A DNA stretch of 64,000 bases from Paracoccus alcaliphilus (GCF_028553725.1 NZ_CP067124.1:372001-436000); one strand, 5' to 3'. Shown: positions 34,044 through 42,834, counted from the first letter of the stretch. The notes: a model not told the origin generated them from the letters alone. A program made the numbers and translations.

Positions 34044-35636
34044 TCATCGTTGCCTGCCGCCCAGCACCAGATCGGCCCCCTTTTCTCCGATTGCCATGCT
34101 GATGGCATTCAAGTTGCAACTGGGGATCTGCGGAATGATCGAGGAATCGATGACACGCAGGCCTTCGACACCGATCACCTTCAGATCGGGTGAGACGACG
34201 GCAAGCGGGTCGATGCCCATCTTGCAGGTTCCGCAGGGGTGATAGCTGCCGCTGGCATTTTCGCGGATATAGGCGATCCACTCGTCATCGGTTTGCACAT
34301 CTCTGCCGGGCTTGCACTCCCCGGTGACGTAGGGCGCGAAAGCGCGACTCTGCAAAGCCGCGCGCGCGATGCGCGCACCCGCCATCAGCGTCTGGATGTC
34401 ATAGGCATCGCTGAGCATGTTAAACTGGATTAGGGGTTGATCCTTCGGATCGCCCGATTTCAGTTTGAGCCAGCCACGACTGCGCGAATTGTTGACATTG
34501 GGTTGCAGGTTAATGGCGGCCTCATCCTGCATCTCGATGCCTTGATGGGTATAATTCGCGGAAAACGCGCCGAAATGATACTGGATGTCGGGATATGTCA
34601 GCTCGGGCCGGGTCCGCACCAGCCCGATACCGGTATATGTATAGGTCGCATAACCCGAGCGGTCGAACAGGAATTGCAGGCCATATTTCAACATGCCGCG
34701 CAGGTTGAATTCCTGGTTGGCAGTTTTGACATTGACGTAAGCCTTGACCTGCGTGCTGGGATGTTCCTGCAAATTGCCGCCGACGCCGGCGCTGTCATGG
34801 ATGACCTGGATGCCGTGGTCGCGCAGATCCCGGGCCGGCCCGATGCCCGACAGCATCAGGATCTTGGGCGAATTGATGGCACTGGCAGACAGCAGCACCT
34901 CGTGAGTGCTGCGTTCGACCCGGCGCTGGCCGCCTAGCTCGAACTCCACGCCGGAGGCCTTGCGACCATCGAACAGGATGCGATTGACCGTGGCGCCCGT
35001 GATGATCCGCAGATTCTTGCGTCTCTTGATCGGGTCCAGATAACCACGCGCGGCATTAAACCGAGTGCCGTTATGCTGGGTGACATGGATAAAGGCCGCG
35101 CCCTCGGTCGGCTCGGCGTTATAGGCGGCATTAATAGGGTAGCCGAGCTCTCGCATAGCATCCAGATATACATAGGCCAGCCTGGGCGGCCTGCGCACGG
35201 CCGAGACGACAATCGGTCCGTCCTTGCCATAGATATCGGTGACGCCGTCGCGATTTCCCTCAACTTTCTGGAAATAAGGTAAAATCTCGTCATAGGACCA
35301 ACCGCGATTGCCCAGTTGCGCCCAATGATCATAATCGCCGCGATTGCCCCGCACATAGAACATGGCGTTTATCGAACTGGAGCCGCCAAGCGCCTTACCA
35401 CGCGGAACCATATCGCGACGGTTGTTGCGGGTGGGGTCGGGCTCCGACATGAACTGCCAGTTGGTACGCGGATCAGTCATCGCTTTGAAGGCCAGCGAGG
35501 GCAGGATGATGTTAACTCTTTTGTCGCTACCGCCCGCTTCCAGTAAAAGCACCTTGGTGTCAGGGTTGGCACTAAGCCTGTTAGCCAGCACGCAACCGGC
35601 TGAACCAGCCCCGATGACGATATAGTCCCAGTCCAT
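34044..35636 (-). CDS. GMC-family FAD-dependent oxidoreductase (choline/alcohol dehydrogenase-like)
   Basis: A 530-residue flavoenzyme of normal family length. It has the FAD-binding motif YIVIGAGSAGCVLANRL (residues 5-21), the GMC signature 1 region PRGKALGGSSSINAMFYVRG, signature 2 SASAINSPKILMLSGIGPA, the catalytic His in ASGSYHPCGTCKMG and the closing NLNAISMAIGEKGADL. Relatives oxidise choline, alcohols, polyethylene glycol or glucose derivatives with a membrane or quinone acceptor. The substrate here cannot be told. No betaine-aldehyde dehydrogenase is adjacent, so betA is not assigned. The gene is monocistronic, between an empty region and an IS21 fragment. Confidence 0.92.
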   Translation of the reverse strand: MDWDYIVIGAGSAGCVLANRLSANPDTKVLLLEAGGSDKRVNIILPSLAFKAMTDPRTNWQFMSEPDPTRNNRRDMVPRGKALGGSSSINAMFYVRGNRGDYDHWAQLGNRGWSYDEILPYFQKVEGNRDGVTDIYGKDGPIVVSAVRRPPRLAYVYLDAMRELGYPINAAYNAEPTEGAAFIHVTQHNGTRFNAARGYLDPIKRRKNLRIITGATVNRILFDGRKASGVEFELGGQRRVERSTHEVLLSASAINSPKILMLSGIGPARDLRDHGIQVIHDSAGVGGNLQEHPSTQVKAYVNVKTANQEFNLRGMLKYGLQFLFDRSGYATYTYTGIGLVRTRPELTYPDIQYHFGAFSANYTHQGIEMQDEAAINLQPNVNNSRSRGWLKLKSGDPKDQPLIQFNMLSDAYDIQTLMAGARIARAALQSRAFAPYVTGECKPGRDVQTDDEWIAYIRENASGSYHPCGTCKMGIDPLAVVSPDLKVIGVEGLRVIDSSIIPQIPSCNLNAISMAIGEKGADLVLGGRQR

Positions 35637-35742
35637 AGGAAATTCCTGTCTCAGCCGGCGGGCCGGTTCTTGTCAATTATCTTTGCATGTCAACGGCGGC
35701 GTAAAAACCTGCCACGGGGCGGCGCAAAAGTCTGCCAGTTAG

Positions 35743-35801
35743 CGACGCCGGCACGGAACGTCGGGAGGGGGTAGCCCGACCAGAGTTCCGTGCCGGCGTC
35801 G
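35743..35801. repeat. Strong inverted repeat in the IS21 end region
   Basis: CGACGCCGGCACGGAAC (35743-35759) is the exact complement of 35785-35801, a 17-bp arm. Inside it, GTCGGG and CCCGAC add a further 6-bp stem. The hairpin lies between the istB stop and the IS end, so it could block transcription into or out of the element. Confidence 0.7.
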
Positions 35802-35822
35802 TTGGCGATTTTCGAGGGTGGG

Positions 35823-36578
35823 TCAGTCGGCCTTTCTGGCGCGACTGTGGGCGAGACGGTAGCTTTCGCCGTTCATCTCGAGGATGTTGACGTGATGGGT
35901 GATGCGGTCGAGCAGCGCGCCGGTCAGGCGCTCGGAACCGAAGGTCTCGGTCCATTCATCGAAGGGCAGATTGCTGGTGATCAGGATCGATCCGCGCTCG
36001 TAGCGTTGCGAGATCAGTTCGAACAGCAGTTCCGCCCCAGTCTTCGACAGGGGCACGAAGCCGAGCTCGTCGATGATGAGCAGCTTGTATCCGGCCATCT
36101 GCTTCTGGAAGCGAAGCAGGCGGCGCTCATCGCGGGCTTCCATCATCTCGCTGACCAGGGCCGCGGCGGTGGTGAAGCCGACGGACAGGCCCTTCTGGCA
36201 GGCGGCCAGACCAAGGCCGAGCGAGATGTGCGTCTTGCCCGTGCCACTGGGGCCGAGGGCAATAATGTTCTCGCGCCGCTCGATCCATTCGCAGCGGGCC
36301 AGTTCCAGCACCTGCATCTTGTTCAGCTTGGGAATGGCCGCGAAGTCGAAGCTGTCCAGGCTTTTGACGGCCGGGAACCTGGCGGCCTTGATGCGGCGCT
36401 CGACCATCCGCCGCTCCCGGTCGATCAGTTCCAGTTCGACCAGCCGGGCGAGATACCGGACATGGTCCACGCCTTCCGCCGCACATTGCCGGGCCAGCTT
36501 CTGGTGTTCTCGCAGGAAGGTCGGCAGTTTCAGCGCCTTGAGGTGATGGGCAAGCAGGAATTCCGGGGTGTCGCTCAT
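35823..36578 (-). CDS. istB: IS21 helper ATPase IstB
   Basis: Starting at the ATG 36576-36578, the 251-residue protein begins MSDTPEFLLAHHLKALKLPT. It has the N-terminal IstB domain, Walker A ALGPSGTGKTHIS, sensor/Walker B KLLIIDELGFVPLSKTGAEL and the terminal LLDRITHHVNILEMNGESYR. The start overlaps the istA stop by 4 bp, the normal IS21 arrangement. It is intact, unlike the copy at 3758-4470. Confidence 0.93.
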   Translation of the reverse strand: MSDTPEFLLAHHLKALKLPTFLREHQKLARQCAAEGVDHVRYLARLVELELIDRERRMVERRIKAARFPAVKSLDSFDFAAIPKLNKMQVLELARCEWIERRENIIALGPSGTGKTHISLGLGLAACQKGLSVGFTTAAALVSEMMEARDERRLLRFQKQMAGYKLLIIDELGFVPLSKTGAELLFELISQRYERGSILITSNLPFDEWTETFGSERLTGALLDRITHHVNILEMNGESYRLAHSRARKAD

Positions 36579-37021
36579 GCCACGCCCTCCGCGCCGCCAG
36601 ACAGCAGCCGCATGTAGGAGCGGGCCTCGGTCTTCTCGACCGTTGCCTTGGGCAGGTAGGGATAGCAGTCCAGATCCAGCCGAGGTGGCCGGCGCTCCAC
36701 CCGGCACAGCAGAAGATGCTTGACCGCATCGAAGCCGATCGCACCCATCTGCAGCGCCTGCCGCACAGCCGCATGCAGATCGGCCAGATGGAAGGTTTCC
36801 AGCAGCCGCAGGACCTGGACATATTCGCGTCGGCCGTGCCGGTGCATCCGCGCCTCCATCAACCGGCGCAAGGTGGCGAACTCCTCTGGCAGATTCCAAC
36901 CCTGCAGCGGCGCGGCCTGATCGAGTGCATTGATCTTCTGCTCCAGCAGCGGAAGGTAGTGGATCGGGTCGAAGACGATCTCGTCGCGATCCCAGCACCG
37001 GGGATGGCGGGCGATCACTTC
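36575..37021 (-). pseudogene. istA: IS21 transposase IstA, C-terminal part
   Basis: The frame reads GEVIARHPRCWDRDEIVFDP, IHYLPLLEQKINALDQAAPL and on to EARSYMRLLSGGAEGVA, the C-terminal (beta-barrel and tail) portion of IstA. Upstream of about 37021 the sequence is unrelated. The catalytic DDE domain is absent, so this IS21 cannot supply its own transposase. Confidence 0.85.
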
Positions 37022-37107
37022 ACCCCGGCAACCGTAATCCCCCGTCCTGGGCTTCTCTGGCCCATCACGCCATCCGCTCCCTGCAGGACGATCTGGCCGA
37101 AAGACTG

Positions 37108-39038
37108 ATGCCGTCCTGGGATCCGGCGCTCGACCCGGAAGATGCGGATCTGCCCGAGTTGCTTGAGGCCGCCATGGCACCTCAGGGATCCGCCGTGCTC
37201 GATGCCCTGAACCGCAGCCCGGCCGCACAAAACATCTCCCCGGAAGAATACGAGGCAATCGCGGGCGCCGGCGGCGATCCCACCGCAACCAACGGCACCT
37301 CGCAGCCCCGCATGCGCCTGCCCGTAACGAAGCCCCCTTTGCGCGTGGCGATCTACGCCCGCTTTTCGACCGACAAGCAACGCGATGCCTCGATCGAGGA
37401 CCAGATCGACTCCTGCCGCGATCTCGCCGCGCGCGAAGGCTGGGAGGTCAGCGCCACCTATCATGACCGGGCGATCTCGGGTGCCAGCATGTTCCGCCCC
37501 GGGATCGAGGCACTGCAACGTGATGCCAAGGCCGGCAAGTTCGATATCGTCCTGGCGGAAGCCATGGACCGGTTATCGAGAAAGCTCGCCGATATCGCGA
37601 AGTTCCATGAGCGGATGGAGCATCTGGGCATTGAGATCCACACCCTGACCGAAGGCAAGGTCGATGCCATGCTGATCGGCATGAAGGGCACGATGAACCA
37701 GATCCTGTTGCGCGACATCGGCGTCAAGACCCATCGCGGCCAGAAGGGCCGGGTCAAAGACGGCAAACTCGCCGGCGGCAATGCCTACGGCTATGACGTA
37801 CTGCCACCAACCCAGGTCAACGGCAAATCGGAACACGGCGGCCGCGCGATCAACCGGACGGAGGCCGAGGTCGTGCGGCGGATCTGTCGCGACTACGCGC
37901 AAGGAATGTCGGCGGGCAAGATCGCCGAGGCCCTGAACCTTGAACAGATCCCCGGTCCGCGCGGCGGGTTCTGGGGCGCATCGACCATTCTCGGCAACCG
38001 CGAACGCGGAACCGGCATCCTGAACAATGAGCTTTATATCGGCCGGCTGGTCTGGAACCGGCTGCATTTCAGCAAGGATCCGGATACCGGCAAGCGGAAC
38101 TCGCGCCTGAACCCGGAGAACCGGGTGACCTCTGTCCCCGTGCCGCATCTGCGGATCATCGACGATGTGCTGTGGGACCAGGTGAAGGCCCGGCAGGGCG
38201 CGATGAAGACAAAGAACACGATGTGCCGATCTGGGACCGGCGGCGTCCCAAGTTCCTGTTCTCGGGCCTGATGACCTGCGGGTGCTGCGGCGGCGGGTTT
38301 TCCAAGGTGTCCAAGGATAGCTTCGGCTGCTCGACCGCCCGCAAGAAGGGTGCCGCTGCCTGCACCAACATGGCCGTCATCAAACAGGCCGACCTTGAGA
38401 CCCGGGTGCTGCATGCGCTGGAACACCACCTGATGGATGATGAGGCGGTGCGGATCTTCTGCGAGGAATACGCCGCCGAGCGCAACAGGCTGCAAGCCAC
38501 CCGGGAAGCGGGCCGCGCCGATCTGGAAAGAGAACTGAAGCAGATCTCTGCCGATCACAAGAGGCTGGTGGATGCGATCATCGCCGGTGTTCCCGCCGAC
38601 CAGGTGAAGGACCGGATGATCGAACTGGACGCGCGCCGGACGGATCTGGAACGCCAGCTTTCGGCTGCCCCTGCCCCGGATCCGATTCGCATTCATCCGA
38701 GCATGGCGAATACCTATCGCGCCCGGATCGCCCAGTTGATCGCTGGCCTCTCGGATGCCGAACGGATGGACGAGGCGAAGGAGGCGCTGCGGGCACTGAT
38801 CGAAAAAGTGGAACTGGTGCCGGTTTCGGCAGAAGAGAGCGAGACCGGCAAACCCGGGCTTGCAACTCACCTTCACGGCGGACTGGCGAGCCTGCTGCGG
38901 CTGGCTTGTGGGCTGCCGGTGCATGAGGTTGTTGAAGCGGCGGCCCAAATGCAAAAAACCCCGCGGGGCATGGAGGGTCAAACAGTGCGCATCAGGGTGG
39001 CGCGCAACATCAACCCATTGATAGCATTGGAGAATTAA
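37108..39038 (+). pseudogene. Large serine recombinase, frameshifted near 38225
   Basis: Domain order: resolvase catalytic domain (VAIYARFSTDKQRDASIEDQ with the nucleophilic Ser, residues about 82-100 of the open frame), recombinase domain (INRTEAEVVRRICRDYAQGM), zinc beta-ribbon (LMTCGCCGGGFSKVSK) and coiled-coil (DLERELKQISADHKRLVDAI), ending NPLIALEN. The catalytic part is in the frame ending 38271 and the rest in the frame from about 38172; a one-base change near 38221-38235 (after AMKTKNT) separates them. The true start is probably MRLPVTKPPL at 37312. Its stop lies directly beside the att-like repeat at 39040. Confidence 0.8.
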
Positions 39039-39039
39039 T

Positions 39040-39054
39040 TTTGGTTGCGGGGGC
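39040..39054 (+). repeat. att-like direct repeat, left copy
   Basis: TTTGGTTGCGGGGGC recurs at 58118-58132 in the same orientation. With the next two bases (AGG) the reverse complement reads CCTGCCCCCGCAACCA, the form of a tRNA 3' end including CCA, a common integration core. It begins two bases after the serine recombinase stop. Confidence 0.5.
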
Positions 39055-39251
39055 AGGCAACCACCGAGACCAACACTCGCTAGAAGTCCTTGTATAGAAA
39101 GAGATAATCGCCTTTTCGGCTACTTTCTATGGACGCGAAAATCGATATCGGCCACCGGAATAGCGATGACCGGTCTCTCCTCCTTGACCCTTACCCGCCC
39201 TGCTCAATCTGTTAATGCCAAGCTGGGCTGCCGACCCAAATGCTACCGGCG

Positions 39252-40262
39252 CTAACTCTGATTAGCCCGGGCCTGGATTTCACCGCATCGCTCGATGACG
39301 GCCTCGAAAGGCGGCGCATCCGCGAGCAGAAGCCCGTCCTCGGTCATGCGCCGGTAATCATCGCCAAGCGCCGCCAAAGCATCCCCCTCGGGGACAAGCC
39401 GCAGTTGCCCAGCCGCGGCCGCTTTGTAGTCGATCATCGAACGGTCGGCGGCCTTCTCGGAAAAGAACATCTGCTTGTGCGCGGCGACCGCCTGCGCCAG
39501 ATCGCGATCAGCCAGCGCGGCATCGGCAAGACCTGCTTCATCAAGCTTGGCCAGATCATACCAATGCCGGGCAAAGCGATCACCGCGCAGGCGGGCCTGA
39601 AGGCAGAAGACATGCGCGGCAGTCGCCTTTTCCCAGAATGTCCGCTCGGCATGCATGACCCGTGGCCGGGCAGCGGGAAAGGAAACGCCTTCGACAAAGC
39701 CGGCAGCATCGCAGGCAACGTCCCGAGGACTTGCCGGCTCGCCGGTGGAGCGCGCCCCGAATTCCAGCATCACCGAGGGTGGCACATAGCCCGATCCGCG
39801 CCCGGCCGGTTCATAGTCGATGAACAGTTTGTCGCCCTCGATGCGGATGGTGCCGGGAACGCCCTCCCTCGTCATCGCCTCAGCAATCAAGGGCTGGACA
39901 TCCTTCACCACCCATTCCGGCAGGCGCTCGCGAACCGCAGCAGACCAGCGCTTCTCCTCGCTCCGGGTTTTCGGCAGGGCCTCTTCGCCATCACCGACGA
40001 GATCGGACACCAGCCTGCGAATATCATAGGTCAGATCGACATCCTCGGAGAAACGTTGGATAACGCCATAGGCCTTCGACAGCGAGGTTCCACCCTTGAA
40101 CACGAGATGCTCGCCAACCGCGGAGCCGAAAAGGGTCTGCAGCGCCCAGACGACCCAGATATCCTTTTCCAGCAGATGCAGCGGACGACCGGAGCGATCG
40201 GCGGCCACGCGCAATGCCTCCCGCCGATCCTCGGCCGACAGGGTGAAGAAAGCCTCAACCAT
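39252..40262 (-). CDS. AbiEii-family nucleotidyltransferase toxin
   Basis: A 336-residue protein from MVEAFFTLSAEDRREALRVA (ATG 40260-40262; the frame opens nine codons earlier). It has the nucleotidyltransferase motif LVFKGGTSLSKAYGVI followed by FSEDVDLTYDI (G-S/T-S-L-x-K ... D-x-D), and DKLFIDYEP with the later acidic residue. AbiEii toxins transfer nucleotides, for example to tRNA, and act in type IV toxin-antitoxin/abortive infection systems. It overlaps the antitoxin gene by 8 bp. Both members look intact. The start could alternatively be at 40289. Confidence 0.88.
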   Translation of the reverse strand: MVEAFFTLSAEDRREALRVAADRSGRPLHLLEKDIWVVWALQTLFGSAVGEHLVFKGGTSLSKAYGVIQRFSEDVDLTYDIRRLVSDLVGDGEEALPKTRSEEKRWSAAVRERLPEWVVKDVQPLIAEAMTREGVPGTIRIEGDKLFIDYEPAGRGSGYVPPSVMLEFGARSTGEPASPRDVACDAAGFVEGVSFPAARPRVMHAERTFWEKATAAHVFCLQARLRGDRFARHWYDLAKLDEAGLADAALADRDLAQAVAAHKQMFFSEKAADRSMIDYKAAAAGQLRLVPEGDALAALGDDYRRMTEDGLLLADAPPFEAVIERCGEIQARANQS

Positions 40263-40848
40263 GGGCCGCCTTGCTGACGCTTCTGGCAAGCCAGGCCGGG
40301 AATTGAGGCGCAGCCGTCACCAGTTCCGCAAATGCGGTCGGTGGCAGCTTTCGCTTCAGGGCATTCAGCGCCAGATCGGCCTTTTCGGGCCCCAGCCATG
40401 CCAGGGCGCGAACAGCCTGACCGGCCGGCTTGTCGGCCAAAGCAAGCTGCCAGCGCGGTGCATGGCGCAGTTCCACGACCTGCTTGCCGAGGGGGATCGT
40501 CCGGCTGCGCCCAGAAGTCAGATACACCGACCGTATCGGAACATGGGTGGTCAGGCCGAGGTCGTTCGCGGCCGCCGCACCGTTCGGCACGATCACTTCG
40601 CCACGCTGCATCGCCAGTGCCTCGACAGTCTGTTCCACCGAAGGCGCGCGGGTGCCAAACCGATTCGTAATCGGGCGCAGGTAAAGCCCCCGGCCGGCGC
40701 GGATCAGTTGACCACGCTCGGCAAGACGCGACAAGGCCTGGTCCACCCCTGCCCGACTGCCGAGATGCAGCAAGCCCTTCGCCGTCAGCGGCGTTCCCTC
40801 GGGAAGCCGCGCTGCATGCGCGAGAATCTGTTCGGTCAGTCGTTGCAT
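40255..40848 (-). CDS. AbiEi/DUF6088-type antitoxin and transcriptional repressor
   Basis: A 197-residue protein. The N-terminal winged helix is TPLTAKGLLHLGSRAGVDQA, then LSRLAERGQLIRAGRGLYLR, followed by the antitoxin domain (EVIVPNGAAAANDLGLTTHV, YLTSGRSRTIPLGKQVVEL, RALAWLGPEKADLALNALK). In AbiE systems this partner represses the operon by binding inverted repeats upstream. Such a repeat (CTGTCAG...CTGACAG) is present at 40861-40890 directly before its start. Confidence 0.85.
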   Translation of the reverse strand: MQRLTEQILAHAARLPEGTPLTAKGLLHLGSRAGVDQALSRLAERGQLIRAGRGLYLRPITNRFGTRAPSVEQTVEALAMQRGEVIVPNGAAAANDLGLTTHVPIRSVYLTSGRSRTIPLGKQVVELRHAPRWQLALADKPAGQAVRALAWLGPEKADLALNALKRKLPPTAFAELVTAAPQFPAWLARSVSKAAHG

Positions 40849-40860
40849 GGGTTTTATCTC

Positions 40861-40890
40861 CTGTCAGGAATATATGTAGTTTTCTGACAG
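40861..40890 (-). promoter_or_regulatory. Inverted-repeat operator upstream of the AbiE-type operon
   Basis: CTGTCAG (40861-40867) and CTGACAG (40884-40890) are exact complements, extendable to 10 bp with one mismatch. They surround an AT-rich centre (gaatatatgtagttt) likely to contain the -10 box. They lie 12 bp upstream of the antitoxin start, as expected for autorepression. Confidence 0.6.
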
Positions 40891-40948
40891 TTTGCAACGA
40901 GCGCTCCCAGGATGGGGGCAGGCCACACCGTCACCACGAATCTAAGGG

Positions 40949-41350
40949 GTGCGCCGATCCGAACTGCCACTCCAGCCAGCCAACACCGAAGGCAACCCGC
41001 GAAAGCACATCAAGAAGTACCCCGAGGAGAAGCGCGAGCGCTTTCTCAGCGGGGCCGAACTCCGCCGGATCGGCGAGGTGCTGCGCGAGATGGAGGCAGA
41101 GGGGATCGAGCTGCCCTCGGCCATCCTCGCTGCCCGCCTGCTGATCCTGACCGGCTGCCGCCTGAACGAGATCATGACGCTGCAATGGGCGCACGTCGAT
41201 CTGGCCGAGCGCGTTCTGCGCCTGCCGGATTCCAAGTCCGGCGCCAAGATCGTCCATCTCGGACAGCCCGCCGTCGAGCTGCTCCGCGACGCCCAGCGCA
41301 TCGACGGCAACCCGTGGGTCATCACCGGCAACAGCGCACGTCGATCCTGA
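40949..41350 (+). pseudogene. Tyrosine recombinase (phage integrase), internal fragment
   Basis: The frame NPRKHIKKYPEEKRERFLSG, then AARLLILTGCRLNEIMTLQW (catalytic Arg in T-G-C-R) and LRLPDSKSGAKIVHLGQPAV (Lys region), corresponds to the middle of an alphaproteobacterial integrase. The N-terminal arm/core-binding domains and the C-terminal H-x-x-R...Y part are missing: the frame ends ITGNSARRS at 41350, where sequence of the tail cassette begins. It probably marks a deletion that removed the integration end of a prophage. Confidence 0.75.
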
Positions 41351-41365
41351 GCGGACCTCGCTGGG

Positions 41366-41617
41366 CTATTCGCAGGCCCGCGCCTGGTCCCGCATGACGG
41401 CAAAGTCGCTCAGCAACTCTACAATTGCGGACCCCTCAGGCAGCAGATCGAGTTCATCGGCCGCGCGCGCCTCGAACTCGCGGCTGTACTCGACAACCGG
41501 TGGGCAGACGGTGGCGATGCGCGGCTCAGAAATGCCCGTCACGCAGCCGCCCAGAAAGATCGTCGCGATCGCGAGGACGGCGAGCTGCAGCGTCGAGCAT
41601 CTGGCGTTGGGCGTCAT
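41366..41617 (-). CDS. Outer-membrane spanin-like lipoprotein (o-spanin), nested
   Basis: An 83-residue product from the ATG 41615-41617, MTPNARCSTLQLAVLAIATI then FLGGCVTGIS: a lipoprotein signal with lipobox L-G-G-C, followed by a short Pro/Glu-rich periplasmic part. Its first 92 bases lie inside the end of the 41526-41783 gene in another frame, the classic Rz/Rz1 arrangement. It would link to the inner-membrane spanin to fuse membranes at the end of phage lysis. Confidence 0.7.
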   Translation of the reverse strand: MTPNARCSTLQLAVLAIATIFLGGCVTGISEPRIATVCPPVVEYSREFEARAADELDLLPEGSAIVELLSDFAVMRDQARACE

Positions 41618-41783
41618 TGGTCTTCTCCGAGGTTTCAAGGCGTTCGGCGAGGCGGCCCGCTCGTTCCCCTGTGCGCCGAAGCGAAAGCAGGAACAGGAGC
41701 ACTGCCAACGCGATGGCTCCGTAGCGCAGCGCCGCCCGCATCCATGTGCGCGTGGCGATCCCGGTGAGCAGCCCACCGATCAT
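41526..41783 (-). CDS. Inner-membrane spanin-like protein (i-spanin)
   Basis: An 85-residue product starting MIGGLLTGIATRTWMRAALR with one transmembrane segment (YGAIALAVLLFLLSL) and then a charged, coiled-coil-like periplasmic stretch (RRTGERAGRLAERLETSEKT). It overlaps the M15 peptidase gene by 4 bp and contains the start of the lipoprotein gene in a different frame. Its position after a lytic enzyme and the nested partner support the spanin call; sequence alone would not. Confidence 0.7.
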   Translation of the reverse strand: MIGGLLTGIATRTWMRAALRYGAIALAVLLFLLSLRRTGERAGRLAERLETSEKTNDAQRQMLDAAARRPRDRDDLSGRLRDGHF

Positions 41784-42454
41784 CGCCGCCCCCGCTTCCA
41801 GTCGTCGAGGCGGGCATAGATCGTGACTGCGATGCCGCCGAGCGCGACGGCGATGAACACCCAGCGAAGCGTGTCGAGATACGGCACGAGCGGCAGAATG
41901 GCGGATTGCGTCTCGGCCAGGACGCTCTGCGCAACCTCGACCCCGGCTGCGCCCAGCGTCGCCACTCCGGCTGCCCCGCCACCCTTCATGGTGCGGCTGT
42001 CGGCCAACACTTCGCGCGCGGGCGGCGTCTCAGCCGCAAAGGCCGTCTCCCGGACCGAGAAACGCTCACCCCACTGACGCGCGGGCCCGAGGTCGATGTG
42101 CATGAAACCCGAGCGCGGATAGAAGCCGAAGCCGAGGAACCCGACCTCACGCGCCGCGGCCTCGAACGCCACCGGGTCGTGGTTCGTCATGGCGATGTCG
42201 AAGGCGGCGCCATCAAGGTGCTTGGAGAGGGTCGCGCCGCCGACGGCCCGGTTGTGCTCGGGGCTGCGATAGGCGGAGCGGACGATCAGCGGCTTGCCCA
42301 GCCGGTCGCGCAGCGCCTGCAGCTTGTCGAGTGCGGGTTCGTTGACGAGCAGCTTGCCGGTGCCCCGGCACGCGATCTCTGCCGGGCTGAAGTTCGGCCA
42401 GCGCCACGCGCTCACCGGGACGTCGCGCCAATGGCGATGGAATGTCGTGGTCAT
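41780..42454 (-). CDS. M15-family D-Ala-D-Ala carboxypeptidase/endolysin with C-terminal membrane segment
   Basis: A 224-residue protein. The peptidase M15 domain has SAYRSPEHNRAVGGATLSKH (R and zinc His), LDGAAFDI (zinc Asp) and SGFMHIDLGPARQWG (second zinc His). A linker follows, and then a hydrophobic helix (LRWVFIAVALGGIAVTIYA) near the C-terminus. It would cut peptidoglycan cross-links for lysis or tail penetration. It precedes the spanin pair with a 4-bp overlap. Such DUF882-like fusions with a terminal membrane helix are typical of Rhodobacteraceae prophages. Confidence 0.85.
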   Translation of the reverse strand: MTTTFHRHWRDVPVSAWRWPNFSPAEIACRGTGKLLVNEPALDKLQALRDRLGKPLIVRSAYRSPEHNRAVGGATLSKHLDGAAFDIAMTNHDPVAFEAAAREVGFLGFGFYPRSGFMHIDLGPARQWGERFSVRETAFAAETPPAREVLADSRTMKGGGAAGVATLGAAGVEVAQSVLAETQSAILPLVPYLDTLRWVFIAVALGGIAVTIYARLDDWKRGRR

Positions 42455-42527
42455 GGGGGTCCTCCAAAACGAAAAACCCGCCTCAAGGGCGGGTCATTGC
42501 GGGCTGATGAATGGGGATGGGGCGCGG

Positions 42528-42815
42528 CTACGGGCTGCCGCCGAAGATCTTGAGCTTGATGGCGATGCCGGCGAGCAGCGCCAGCATGACGCCGGTGGTG
42601 ATCATGCGGACGGCGGTCTGCATGGCGGTGCGGCGCACCAGGCGGATGCAATCGACCAGGGAGCGCAGGTCGCGGATGTCGAGCGCGGCCTCGTCGCCGT
42701 CGAGACCGACATCGGCGAGCGCGCGCTTCGCGCCTTCCTCTGCGGCCCGGGTCAGGATCGCCTCGAACTCGGCGTCGGGCATGCGCACGAAGCCCTCGGA
42801 TCGGGGTGGGGTCAT
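42528..42815 (-). CDS. DUF6127-like small phage protein, 95 aa
   Basis: Starts MTPPRSEGFVRMPDAEFEAI and continues LTRAAEEGAKRALADVGLDG, then DIRDLRSLVDCIRLVRRTAM, and ends with a hydrophobic helix (MITTGVMLALLAGIAIKL). A soluble helical N-terminus and one C-terminal membrane segment would suit a holin or anchor, and the gene lies between the tail protein and the lytic enzyme. I associate the sequence with DUF6127 from memory. The ATG at 42813-42815 was selected; the frame is open further upstream without a good start. Confidence 0.7.
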   Translation of the reverse strand: MTPPRSEGFVRMPDAEFEAILTRAAEEGAKRALADVGLDGDEAALDIRDLRSLVDCIRLVRRTAMQTAVRMITTGVMLALLAGIAIKLKIFGGSP

Positions 42816-42834
42816 CGGGTCCTCCTTCCGCCGC

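Larger units (their letters stand above)
35688..37021 (-). mobile_element. IS21-family element, right-end part (istB and 3' istA)
   Basis: The outer end TGTCAACGGCGGCGTAAAA (from 35688) and an internal GGCGGCGCAAAA repeat are IS21-like terminal features. Intact istB and the C-terminal half of istA follow. istA is cut at about 37021 by the recombinase region, so the left end is missing. It is in essence complementary to the left-end fragment at 23444-24140, but whether they derive from one element is unknown. Confidence 0.8.

Noticed and set aside
34044..35636. Naming the GMC oxidoreductase betA (choline dehydrogenase)
   Set aside because: No betB, betI or choline transporter is adjacent, and GMC family members share these motifs while acting on many alcohols.
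39038..39060. A tRNA gene at the att-like repeat
   Set aside because: Only the acceptor-end-like 15-17 bases are present; no anticodon or D/T arms follow on either side at either repeat copy.
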